This document shows, piece by piece, positions 34,363 through 41,553 of a DNA stretch of 42,409 nt. The notes under the pieces were generated by a model. It was given only the letters and a program-made list of their open reading frames with translations, had not been told where the DNA came from and made no database searches. The position numbers and the translations under genes are program-made. The stretch's first letter is position 1. The number at the start of each line of letters is the position of its first letter. Source of the DNA: Anaerolineae bacterium (GTDB lineage Bacteria > Chloroflexota > Anaerolineae > Aggregatilineales > Phototrophicaceae); contig JAJEFB010000003.1 of the NCBI GenBank assembly GCA_022820665.1, positions 1 through 42,409 on the forward strand, read 5' to 3'.

Positions 34363-34383
34363 TGACATTGCCTCTATTCGAAT

Positions 34384-34455
34384 GTGTGAATAACGCGCAA
34401 ACCGTACGTAATGCGCACTCGACCTGATAGTATCTACGCTAACGGTGTTTGTCAA
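34384..34455 (-). promoter_or_regulatory. Promoter and conserved leader of SH3b/HEACH gene copy 2
   Basis: TTGACA (34455-34450) and TACTAT (34432-34427) are 17 nt apart on the minus strand, the same hexamers and spacing as at copy 1. The -35 lies on TTTGTCAAA, which also gives TTGTCA on the plus strand (34449-34454) with TAAAGT 17 nt on (34472-34477). So the divergent BMP gene may use an overlapping promoter. Confidence 0.68.
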
Positions 34456-34526
34456 AGCCGCTTCAAAATAGTAAAGTAAGGGCAGGCAATTCAACGTCCC
34501 TTCAAGTTTGTTCAGGAGAAAGACGA

Positions 34527-35600
34527 ATGAAAACGTTCATGGCAGTTCTCAGCCTGGCATTGCTTTTGCTTACGATCGCTCCACTGGCAATGGCGCAAGA
34601 CGGCGTCGAAACCTTATGCCTCGTCACCGATTTGGGCCGCGTCAACGACGGTACCTTTAACCAATTCGCGCACGAAGGCGCCACCGGCGCCGCAGACGAA
34701 TATGACCTGGAATACAAGTTCATCGAGACGCAAGCCGAGACGGACTACGAAGCCAACATCCAGACTTGCATTGATGAAGGTTTTGAAGTGATCGTGACAG
34801 TCGGCTTCCTGATCGCGGACAGCACCTGGGCAGCCGCCGAAGCCAACGAGGATGTTTACTTCCTCGGCGTCGACCAGTTCGTGCTGGATGGTCCCTCGAA
34901 TTACGTCGGCATTCAATTCCGCGAAGATCAATCCGGCTTCCTGGCGGGTGTATTGGCGGCGCAGGTGGCGGGTTCGGTCGGGTCGGATACCATCGCCGGC
35001 GTCTACGGCATCGACATACCGCCGGTCAAGAAGTTCCGCAACGGCTTTGAACAAGGCGCGCGTTACATCAATCCGGATATCAACCTGCTGGGCGTCTATA
35101 TCGATAACTTCGTCGCGCCCGATCGCGGCGCATCGGCAGCCGAACAATTCATCGGCGAAGGCGCGTCGGTCATCTTTGGCGCGGGAGGTCCCACGGGCAC
35201 CGGCGGCATTTTGGCGGCCGCCCAACAGGAAATCTATGTCATCGGCGTCGATCAAGACGAATGGGTCACGAGCTTTGGCGGTGGCGAGACGCCCGGATCC
35301 GAATACATCATATCCAGCGCGATGAAGCGCGTTGATCAAGGCGTTTACGATATGGTTGCGGCTTTGGCTGAATCCGATATGGACAGCTTCCCCGGCGGCG
35401 GCGTCTACTTGATGGACGTCACCTTGAACGGCGTTGGCTTGGCCGAACAACACGAAGCCGATATCGACGAAGCCTTCTTTGACGTGGTCGCCGAAGTGAC
35501 GCAATTGATGATCGACGGCGAAGTTAACACCGGCGTTGATGTGGTCTCCGGCGATCTGATGGACGACATGATGGACGAGGAAGAAGAAGCCGAAGATTAA
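34527..35600 (+). CDS. BMP-family (PnrA/Med-like) substrate-binding protein, copy 1
   Basis: A 357-residue basic-membrane-protein family binding protein; known members bind nucleosides or other purine-like ligands for ABC importers. Signal peptide KTFMAVLSLALLLLTIAP...AMA, with no lipobox Cys. The family start VCLVTD-like strand is ETLCLVTDLGRVNDGTFNQ, with the ligand loops IVTVGFLIAD, FREDQSGFLAG, GIDIPPVKKFRNGFEQGA and GAGGPTGTGG. The C-terminus is acidic (DDMMDEEEEAED). Start at 34527 with AGGAG upstream. No ABC permease or ATPase of this class lies in the window. Confidence 0.88.
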   Translation: MKTFMAVLSLALLLLTIAPLAMAQDGVETLCLVTDLGRVNDGTFNQFAHEGATGAADEYDLEYKFIETQAETDYEANIQTCIDEGFEVIVTVGFLIADSTWAAAEANEDVYFLGVDQFVLDGPSNYVGIQFREDQSGFLAGVLAAQVAGSVGSDTIAGVYGIDIPPVKKFRNGFEQGARYINPDINLLGVYIDNFVAPDRGASAAEQFIGEGASVIFGAGGPTGTGGILAAAQQEIYVIGVDQDEWVTSFGGGETPGSEYIISSAMKRVDQGVYDMVAALAESDMDSFPGGGVYLMDVTLNGVGLAEQHEADIDEAFFDVVAEVTQLMIDGEVNTGVDVVSGDLMDDMMDEEEEAED

Positions 35601-35642
35601 GCTGTCTTCACCCGCGAGGATTTTAATCTTCTAGTCTGATTT

Positions 35643-35682
35643 GGGACCTGCTTTGTACAAGGGGCGCAGCAGGTCCCTTTTT
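35643..35682 (+). terminator. Intrinsic terminator after BMP copy 1
   Basis: GGGACCTGCT (35643-35652) and AGCAGGTCCC (35668-35677) form a perfect 10-bp stem followed by TTTTT. It separates the two BMP genes, so copy 2 probably has its own promoter or relies on read-through. Confidence 0.85.
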
Positions 35683-35735
35683 GATTCGGCTGCTGTGTTA
35701 CACTGACCGCAAGAAGCGTTTGAAGGAGAAGCAAC

Positions 35736-36881
35736 ATGAAGCATTTGATTATTCTTGTCAGCGTATTGCTCTTGCTGGCGCCGGCTGTCCTGGCGCATGA
35801 AGGGGCGGAGACCTTGTGCCTGGTGACCGACCTCGGACGCGTCAACGACGGCACCTTCAATCAGTCGGCGCACGAAGGGGCGCAATTGGCCGCCGATGAG
35901 TACGACATGGAATACAAATTCATCGAGACGCAGGCTGAAACCGATTACGAAGCCAATATCCAGACCTGCGTTGATGAAGGCTTCGAGGTCATCATCACCG
36001 TGGGCTTCCTGATCGCCGACGCCACCTGGCAGGCAGCCGAAGCCAATCCCGATGTCTACTTCCTGGGCGTTGACCAATTCGTGGCTGGCGGACCGGAAAA
36101 CTACGTTGGCATCCAATTCCGCGAAGACCAATCCGGCTTCATGACCGGCGCATTGGCCGCCTACACCGCCGAGTGGCTGGAATCGAATATTATCGCCGGC
36201 GTCTACGGCATCGACATCCCGCCGGTCAAACGCTTCCGAAACGGATATGAACAAGGCGCCCGCTATGTCAATCCCGATCTGAAGATCCTCGGCGTCTATA
36301 TCGACAGCTTCATCGCGCCCGACCGCGGCGCTTCGGCAGCGCTGCAATTCATCGGCGAGGGCGCGTCCGTGCTCTTCGGCGGCGGCGGTCCCACCGGCAC
36401 CGGCGCCATCCTGGCTGGCGCGCAAGAAGGCGTCTACGTCATCGGCGTGGACAAAGACGAATGGGTCACCAGCTTCGGCGCCGGGGAAACGCCGGGCTCG
36501 GAATACATCATTTCCAGCGCGCTAAAGCGGGTCGATGAAGGCGTCTACCAGATGACCGCCATGCTGGCGGAAGGCAATATGGAAGCATTCCCCGGCGGCG
36601 ATGTCTTCTTGCTGGACGCGGCCATGAACGGCGTCGGCCTGGCGCCGCCGCATGAATCCGACCTCGACATGTCCGTCTGGCAGAAGACCGCGGCAGTCAG
36701 CGCCATGCTCATCGCCGGCGAGATCGAAACCGGCGTGAATTTGCTCACGGGGGATCTGCTGGAAGACGACATGATGGACGAGGACGACGATCACGAAGAA
36801 GACCGCGACGACGGTCACGATGATGACCACGACGACGATCACGAGCATGACGACGAGGATTCTGAGGAATCAAGCGGCTAG
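35736..36881 (+). CDS. BMP-family substrate-binding protein, copy 2, with His/acid tail
   Basis: A 381-residue paralogue of the gene at 34527, very similar through the binding domain (ETLCLVTDLGRVNDGTFNQ, FREDQSGFM, GIDIPPVKRFRNGYEQGA). Signal peptide MKHLIILVSVLLLLAPAVLA, no lipobox. The last ~38 residues are almost only Asp, Glu and His with a few others, a low-complexity tail resembling metal-binding tails of zinc chaperones or binding proteins. Copy 1 has only a short acidic tail. AAGGAG lies 5' of the ATG. A terminator-like hairpin follows at 36909. Confidence 0.87.
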   Translation: MKHLIILVSVLLLLAPAVLAHEGAETLCLVTDLGRVNDGTFNQSAHEGAQLAADEYDMEYKFIETQAETDYEANIQTCVDEGFEVIITVGFLIADATWQAAEANPDVYFLGVDQFVAGGPENYVGIQFREDQSGFMTGALAAYTAEWLESNIIAGVYGIDIPPVKRFRNGYEQGARYVNPDLKILGVYIDSFIAPDRGASAALQFIGEGASVLFGGGGPTGTGAILAGAQEGVYVIGVDKDEWVTSFGAGETPGSEYIISSALKRVDEGVYQMTAMLAEGNMEAFPGGDVFLLDAAMNGVGLAPPHESDLDMSVWQKTAAVSAMLIAGEIETGVNLLTGDLLEDDMMDEDDDHEEDRDDGHDDDHDDDHEHDDEDSEESSG

Positions 36882-36908
36882 CGTAAGTCGATGTCCTCAA
36901 AAAAACAG

Positions 36909-36934
36909 ACAGCCTCATCTCTTGATGGGGCTGT
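36909..36934 (+). terminator. Terminator-like hairpin, family copy 1
   Basis: ACAGCCTCATC and GATGGGGCTGT form a stem (one G-T pair) around TCTT. The tail is ATTGATT, poor in T. The same hairpin recurs at 37904-37929 and 38982-39007, each just after a gene. Confidence 0.65.
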
Positions 36935-37019
36935 ATTGATTGGTTATGACTTCCGAATTAGTGTGACGATCTGTCCAAACACAGAAGGAAAACCAAGTTA
37001 GCGAAATGTTTTGAAATGG

Positions 37020-37048
37020 TTGACATGCTCGCAGAAGTCGAGCATAAT
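37020..37048 (+). promoter_or_regulatory. Promoter with an inverted repeat between -35 and -10
   Basis: TTGACA (37020-37025) and CATAAT (37043-37048) are 17 nt apart, upstream of the first coiled-coil gene. ATGCTCG (37025-37031) and CGAGCAT (37039-37045) are perfect inverted 7-bp arms that fill the spacer, an operator-like position for a repressor. No regulator gene is next to it. The leader to 37152 is about 100 nt. Confidence 0.6.
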
Positions 37049-37152
37049 CAGAGCGCAGTCGCGGGGATGAACGTTGACCAACGTGCGACATGTTGAAGGT
37101 ACCATAGCAGGACTTTCGTACTCAATCATTGAAGAAAAACAAGGATGAAGTC

Positions 37153-37467
37153 ATGGCGGAACAAATAAACGATCACGAAAGACGAATTTCAACCATTGAA
37201 GGCGAGATGAAGTCCCTAGCCACCAAAGCCGATCTCGCGGAATTCAAAGCCGAAATCATGGAATACGTCCAGAGCGCGATTCGGGCGCAGACGGAAGAAT
37301 TTCGAGCGTCCTTCGACAAATTCAGCGAGGCTTTGGAAAGGCACAGCGACGAAATCCGCGACTTGCGCGAGAAGGACAGTCGTATCAAAGGCGCTGTCGA
37401 CACGCTCAAGTACGCGCTGCCATTTCTCATCAGCATCATTGCTGTTTTGGTGGCGGTCCTTAAGTGA
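37153..37467 (+). CDS. Small coiled-coil protein with C-terminal membrane helix, copy 1
   Basis: A 104-residue protein starting MAEQINDHERRISTIEGEMKSL. Residues about 1-85 are strongly heptad-like with many Glu, Lys and Arg, followed by one hydrophobic helix (YALPFLISIIAVLVAVLK) at the very end. This tail-anchored layout resembles XhlA/DUF1640-like proteins, including holin helpers, but sequence similarity is not enough for a name. The start at 37153 follows AAGGATG; the upstream ATT/TTG-containing frame is less likely. A near copy follows at 37529. Confidence 0.7.
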   Translation: MAEQINDHERRISTIEGEMKSLATKADLAEFKAEIMEYVQSAIRAQTEEFRASFDKFSEALERHSDEIRDLREKDSRIKGAVDTLKYALPFLISIIAVLVAVLK

Positions 37468-37528
37468 TTGAAAGATGTCTTAGTGAGATTTTTGTACGCA
37501 ATCATTGAAGAAAAACAAGGATCAGCTC

Positions 37529-37876
37529 ATGGCGGAACAAATTAACGATCACGAAAGACGGATTTCAACCATTGAAGGCGAGATGAAGTCCTTAGCCACG
37601 AAAGCCGATCTCGCCGAATTCAAAGCCGAAATCATGGAATACGTCCAAAGCGCGATACAGAGCGCGATTCGAGCGCAGACGGAAGAATTTCGAGCGTCCT
37701 TCGATAGACTCAGCGAAGCCTTGGAAAAACAAAGCGAGGATATACGAAGGCACAGCGACGAAATCCGCGACTTGCGCGAGAAGGACAGCCGCTTCAAAGG
37801 CGCTGTCGACACGCTCAAGTACGCGCTGCCATTTCTCATCAGCATCATTGCGGTACTGGTGGCGGTCTTGAAATAA
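37529..37876 (+). CDS. Small coiled-coil protein with C-terminal membrane helix, copy 2
   Basis: A 115-residue tandem paralogue of 37153-37467, almost identical except for in-frame insertions of a few residues (a second QSAI and KQSEDIRR), which look like local duplications of coiled-coil repeats. The ending YALPFLISIIAVLVAVLK is the same. The upstream 30 bp (CAATCATTGAAGAAAAACAA) are also duplicated, so the duplication unit includes the ribosome binding site. Recent duplication is likely. Confidence 0.7.
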   Translation: MAEQINDHERRISTIEGEMKSLATKADLAEFKAEIMEYVQSAIQSAIRAQTEEFRASFDRLSEALEKQSEDIRRHSDEIRDLREKDSRFKGAVDTLKYALPFLISIIAVLVAVLK

Positions 37877-37903
37877 TCATCGGAAACCAAATCAAGCGAG
37901 AAA

Positions 37904-37929
37904 GCAGCCTCATCGCGTGATGGGGCTGT
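37904..37929 (+). terminator. Terminator-like hairpin, family copy 2
   Basis: GCAGCCTCATC and GATGGGGCTGT around GCGT, followed by TTTGCTTT. It ends the coiled-coil gene pair. Confidence 0.7.
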
Positions 37930-38065
37930 TTTGCTTTCCCCGTGAATTCCACGCAGAGAAGATTTAGTGTGCCTTCAATCAAATCAAGTCCGGCGGCGGG
38001 TACAACAGCAGCTAATGGACAAAACCAGATGTCAAGTTGGATGGGTGCGGTGACTAGACAATGAT

Positions 38066-38497
38066 TCACGCAAGTTCGGTTACACTTATGTGGTAGGATG
38101 CACTGATGTGATTATTGCCTCCACGGTGAGCCCATATTGAAAAAACGTGTGTTCCGGGGGATAATCCCGTTTCGATGTGACTTAAATGTATCGGGATACT
38201 TTGACCTAAACCCCCATACTCGTCTGCGCGCACTTTTAGCCCCACCCTCCTTCCGTCCACAGCCAATTGAAAATCATTTCCTCTTCGCCCAACATTGATT
38301 GTAGCCATTATCAGTGCTTTGCCGGTATTTATTTCTAGGCTTTGCCTAGAACCGCCGGAAGCAGAGTGAAGTATCCTCGCGCCCTCCTCGTCCAATGATT
38401 CGTTTAGGTTCACCAGATTTTCACCCATCGCATTCAAGTCGTCTGCTGTAACCAATTCACCATTTGTCCAATTTGTCTTGGGGGGTGTCCAAGGCAT
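38066..38497 (-). CDS. Phage-tail-like protein fragment or domain protein
   Basis: A 143-residue protein whose start, PPKTNWTNGELVTADDLNAMGENL, matches the W-x-x-G-E-x-V-T-A-x-D-L-N motif common at the N-terminus or along phage tail and tail-fibre proteins. The rest is beta-rich (FQLAVDGRRVGLKV, HISASYHISVTEL), fitting a small jelly-roll-like binding domain. A strong AGAGGAGAT lies before the ATG at 38497. No other phage gene is near, so it is either a relic or a domesticated adhesion protein. Confidence 0.65.
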   Translation of the reverse strand: MPWTPPKTNWTNGELVTADDLNAMGENLVNLNESLDEEGARILHSASGGSRQSLEINTGKALIMATINVGRRGNDFQLAVDGRRVGLKVRADEYGGLGQSIPIHLSHIETGLSPGTHVFSIWAHRGGNNHISASYHISVTELA

Positions 38498-38607
38498 AAC
38501 TCATCTCCTCTTGTCGATTTAACAGTAATTTCAGTTTAGCATATTTGTTCTACTATAGCGAGGCTATTTGTACTCGCGTCTATAATTTCATCTAAATGGC
38601 TAGCCAT

Positions 38608-38629
38608 ATGCTAAGACAAGTTTTAGCAT
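38608..38629. promoter_or_regulatory. Inverted TTAGCAT sites in a divergent spacer
   Basis: ATGCTAA (38608-38614) and TTAGCAT (38623-38629) are inverted, and a third TTAGCAT lies at 38536-38542. They sit between the phage-like gene and the next small gene, which are divergent. A shared operator is possible. Confidence 0.3.
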
Positions 38630-38663
38630 CGTGAAAGCCGGTTAGAGGATGGTTCATCTTTTG

Positions 38664-38692
38664 TTGACAAGTTGATCAGTGTGTGCCAGAAT
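38664..38692 (+). promoter_or_regulatory. Putative promoter of the small membrane coiled-coil gene
   Basis: TTGACA (38664-38669) and CAGAAT (38687-38692) with a 17-nt spacer, about 38 bp before the GTG start at 38730. The -35 is perfect and the -10 matches 4 of 6. Confidence 0.45.
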
Positions 38693-38729
38693 TGTGTGGC
38701 AAACAACATAGCATACATGGAGCGTGACC

Positions 38730-38945
38730 GTGGATCAAAATGTGCAGTTCGTCATCATCGTTGGCACGGTTATCGGCGTTTTCTTGTGGTTGCGTAATGA
38801 TATCAATCGGCTTGATGGGGAAATCTCATCGCTGCGCGACGATGTCGCAACGTTGCGAAATGAAATGACATCGGTTCGAGAATCGCTGGCCTGGATGCGT
38901 GGACGAATGGGTTATTCCGAGCCTTTGCCGCAAGAAACGGATTGA
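38730..38945 (+). CDS. Small membrane protein with N-terminal helix and coiled coil
   Basis: About 71 residues. One hydrophobic helix (FVIIVGTVIGVFLWL) at the N-terminus is followed by a coiled coil (LDGEISSLRDDVATLRNEM) and an acidic tail. GGAG lies 7 nt before the GTG at 38730; a GTG at 38724 is too close to that site. The topology is opposite to the pair at 37153-37876, but size, coiled coil and the shared terminator hairpin suggest related roles. The family is not recognised. Confidence 0.6.
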   Translation: MDQNVQFVIIVGTVIGVFLWLRNDINRLDGEISSLRDDVATLRNEMTSVRESLAWMRGRMGYSEPLPQETD

Positions 38946-38981
38946 TGGGCCAGTCTGTCCAAAACAAGACAGTAGGAATTA

Positions 38982-39007
38982 ACAGCCTCATCTCATGATG
39001 GGGCTGT
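38982..39007 (+). terminator. Terminator-like hairpin, family copy 3
   Basis: ACAGCCTCATC and GATGGGGCTGT around TCAT, followed by TCTGTTTT. Nearly identical to 36909-36934 and 37904-37929. It lies between the small membrane gene and the convergent dehydrogenase gene. Confidence 0.7.
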
Positions 39008-39023
39008 TCTGTTTTGAAATATA

Positions 39024-40601
39024 TCAAAGCGCCCCGTCGGTATTCACTCCATCCACCAGGCGCGCAATCCCCAGCGGATTGGCGTCCTTCAGCGGATCCG
39101 GCAGCAGGGCGTCCGGCACATTCTGGAAGGCGATAGGACGCATGAAGCGGTAGATGGCGTTCATGCCCACCGAGGTTGTGCTGGGCGCGGTGGTCGCGGG
39201 ATAGGGTCCGCCGTGCTGCATGGCTGGTATGACGGCGACGCCGGTCGGGAAGCCGTTCCAGATCACGCGACCGGCTTTCTCCCGCAGTTGGTGCAGCAGA
39301 TTGCCGATGCTCTCCAGTTCATCTTCCTCGGCGTGTACCGTGCTGGTCAGATTGCCCTCCAGCGCGTTCACCGTCTCGCGCAGGTCATCGCCATCCTCAC
39401 AGAGCACAAATAGCGTTACCGGTCCGAAATGCTCGACCTGCAATTCGTCGTCGGCGCGGATGGCGGAGGCAGTCGTCTGCATGACCGTATTGCGAAAGCA
39501 GAAGGAATCGCTGTCCGTGACGGCTTCGCCGCCGGTCAAGAGGCTGATATTGGGATTGTCCCGGGTTTGGCTGACGGCGCTTTGCAGTCCCCGCTCAATG
39601 GCCGCGTTGAGCAGGACGCCCGCCGGCGCCGCGTTCATTTTCGCCGTCACCGAGGCGATGAATGCCTGCGATGCCGGGCTGTCTTGCAACAGGATTAATC
39701 CGGGGTTGGTGCAGAACTGACCTGTTCCCAGCGTGATTGAACCCACTAGACCATCGGCGATGTCATCGGCGCGGTTCGCCAGCGCGGCTTGCGTGATCAC
39801 CACCGGATTGACGCTGCCCATCTCGGCGTAAACCGGAATCGGGCGGGGACGCGCGGCTGCGGCATCGTAGATGGCGCGCCCGCCGCGCAAGGAGCCGGTG
39901 AAACCCACCGCCTCGATGCCATCGTTGGCGACCAGCCACTGTCCGACGTCGATGCCGCTGCCTTGAACCATTGAGAACATGCCAGCGGGGAAATCCGCCG
40001 CCCGGACCGCAGCCGAGATCGCGACGGCGAACATCTCCGAAGTGGCGGGATGGCCCGGATGCGCCTTGACCACGACCGGACAGCCGGCAGCGATGGCCGA
40101 GGCAGTGTCGCCGCCCGGAACAGCGAAAGCGAAGGGGAAGTTGCTGGCTGCGAATATCGCCACGGGACCGACGGGAAACTGCATCTGTCGCACGGAAGGT
40201 TGGCCGGGTTCCGCGCTGTTGATGATGGCGCGCAGATAATCGCCCTCGCGCAAGAGGCTCGCAAAGGCGCGAATCTGCCCAGTGGCGCGCTCGCGCTCGC
40301 CGGTCAGGCGCGGCAGACCCAATCCGGTCTCGCGGTCGGCGGTATGCAAGAGTTCGTCGCCGAGCGCGTCGATGCGAGCCGCGATCTCGTCCATGAAATC
40401 AGCGATTCTGCTCGACGAATAGTTGCGCACGGCTTCAAAGGCGGAAACCGCAGCCGCGACCGCGCGGTCGACCTCGGCTTGCGTAGCGTTATGAAAGGGC
40501 AGATCGCCCGCGCCCTTGCTGCGCGGATCCACGCTGTAAAAGACTTCGGAACCCTCCGCCGAGGTTTCGCCGGCGATGTAGTTTTTTCCTGTCAATCTCA
40601 T
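39024..40601 (-). CDS. Aldehyde dehydrogenase, 2-oxoglutarate-semialdehyde type
   Basis: A 525-residue NAD(P)-dependent aldehyde dehydrogenase. The start (MRLTGKNYIAGETSAEGSE) and the PVAIFAASNFPFAF segment are typical of alpha-ketoglutaric semialdehyde dehydrogenases of pentose, glucarate and hydroxyproline breakdown. The catalytic Cys is in GTGQFCTNPG and the base Glu in YAEMGSVNP. Start at 40601 with AAGGATA; the longer frame overlaps the upstream gene. Encoded 10 nt after the DapA-like dehydratase, so the pair would convert a 2-keto-3-deoxy acid to 2-oxoglutarate. Confidence 0.85.
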   Translation of the reverse strand: MRLTGKNYIAGETSAEGSEVFYSVDPRSKGAGDLPFHNATQAEVDRAVAAAVSAFEAVRNYSSSRIADFMDEIAARIDALGDELLHTADRETGLGLPRLTGERERATGQIRAFASLLREGDYLRAIINSAEPGQPSVRQMQFPVGPVAIFAASNFPFAFAVPGGDTASAIAAGCPVVVKAHPGHPATSEMFAVAISAAVRAADFPAGMFSMVQGSGIDVGQWLVANDGIEAVGFTGSLRGGRAIYDAAAARPRPIPVYAEMGSVNPVVITQAALANRADDIADGLVGSITLGTGQFCTNPGLILLQDSPASQAFIASVTAKMNAAPAGVLLNAAIERGLQSAVSQTRDNPNISLLTGGEAVTDSDSFCFRNTVMQTTASAIRADDELQVEHFGPVTLFVLCEDGDDLRETVNALEGNLTSTVHAEEDELESIGNLLHQLREKAGRVIWNGFPTGVAVIPAMQHGGPYPATTAPSTTSVGMNAIYRFMRPIAFQNVPDALLPDPLKDANPLGIARLVDGVNTDGAL

Positions 40602-40611
40602 GTCGCTATCC

Positions 40612-41535
40612 TTATCCCTTTGATACTCGCAAGTCGAGTTCGTCCACAATCTTGAAGAAGTCGGGCAACGTGTTCTCGTCGAAAGCCACCGTTGGGCGGC
40701 GTACACAGGCGCTGTCGATGTAGCCGGCGCGTTTCATCAGATGCTTGCGCAAATGCAAGGAGTTTTCGTGCCCGCTGCCGGAGACGGCTTGCACCAGGGC
40801 GTCGCCCTTTTGGATGATGCCGGCGGCCGCATCGGCTTCACCGCCGCGCCACTTGTCCCAGGCGTCGATGAAGATCTCGTTGAAGCCCACGCCGGGGATC
40901 AAACCAGCCGCGCCGTTGCGCAACTCGCCGAGCGCGGTTATGCCGCCGCCGCCGCCGAACATGCCAGCGCCCGGCGGGAGCAGGGGCGCCAGGTCTTTCA
41001 TTTTGTCAGCCGATCCGGGTCCTTCGATCTTGTAATAGCGCACATTGGGCGCGCGATGGGCGATTTCCGCCAGCGCCTCGACCGCTAGCACGGTGTGGCG
41101 ATAACCCGGGATATGCGGCGCTTGCTGCACGATGATCGGCACATCCGTGGCTTGGCCGAGGTCGACGTAGTGATCGACGAAAGACGCGCTGCCGTTGTCC
41201 ATGGTAGCTGGCGGCAGCACCATGTAGGCAGCCGGTTGATATTTCTCCAGTTCGCGCGCCTGCCGAATGGCGGCTTCGGTGCTGCCCGCCGCCAAGCCGA
41301 TGACCAGTGGCGCCTGCCGAGCCAATTCCGCCGCGACGATTTCAACGGTCTTTTGGCGCTCGGCGTCGGTGAGCTTGTAAGCTTCGCTGGCGAAGCCGTT
41401 GATGCCTATGGCATGGACGCCGCCGTCCAGTTCAAAGCCTAGGATGCGCCGCAGTCCGTCGGCGTCGATATCGCCGTTCCGCGCGAATGGCGTGAACAAG
41501 ATCGGGGCGATGCCTTTTATCATGCGCGGCTCCAA
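40612..41535 (-). CDS. DHDPS/NAL-family dehydratase (2-keto-3-deoxy acid type)
   Basis: A 307-residue TIM-barrel Schiff-base enzyme. The catalytic Lys169 is in VRYYKIEG. The DHDPS tyrosine site is replaced by VQQAP, and NGFASEAYKL takes the place of the DHDPS GTTGE loop, as in 2-keto-3-deoxy-arabonate dehydratases (and distinct from DapA). With the aldehyde dehydrogenase downstream it fits the Weimberg-type step: 2-keto-3-deoxy-pentonate or 5-keto-4-deoxyglucarate to 2-oxoglutarate semialdehyde. GGAG lies 8 nt before the ATG. Confidence 0.8.
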   Translation of the reverse strand: MEPRMIKGIAPILFTPFARNGDIDADGLRRILGFELDGGVHAIGINGFASEAYKLTDAERQKTVEIVAAELARQAPLVIGLAAGSTEAAIRQARELEKYQPAAYMVLPPATMDNGSASFVDHYVDLGQATDVPIIVQQAPHIPGYRHTVLAVEALAEIAHRAPNVRYYKIEGPGSADKMKDLAPLLPPGAGMFGGGGGITALGELRNGAAGLIPGVGFNEIFIDAWDKWRGGEADAAAGIIQKGDALVQAVSGSGHENSLHLRKHLMKRAGYIDSACVRRPTVAFDENTLPDFFKIVDELDLRVSKG

Positions 41536-41544
41536 AATTGCGCC

Positions 41545-41553
41545 TGTCGGACA
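41545..41553. promoter_or_regulatory. Candidate GntR-like operator
   Basis: TGTCGGACA is a 9-bp site with perfect TGTC/GACA half-sites 10 bp upstream of the dehydratase start. FadR-type GntR regulators of sugar-acid genes often bind TNGTNNNACNA-like sites. Short and isolated, so weak. Confidence 0.25.

Noticed and set aside
34614..35504. 296-residue minus-strand frame opposite BMP copy 1
   Set aside because: Antisense shadow; the similar frame opposite BMP copy 2 follows from the gene duplication, not from coding selection.
37845..38069. 74-residue minus-strand frame over the second terminator hairpin
   Set aside because: Runs through the terminator-like hairpin and has no ribosome binding site.
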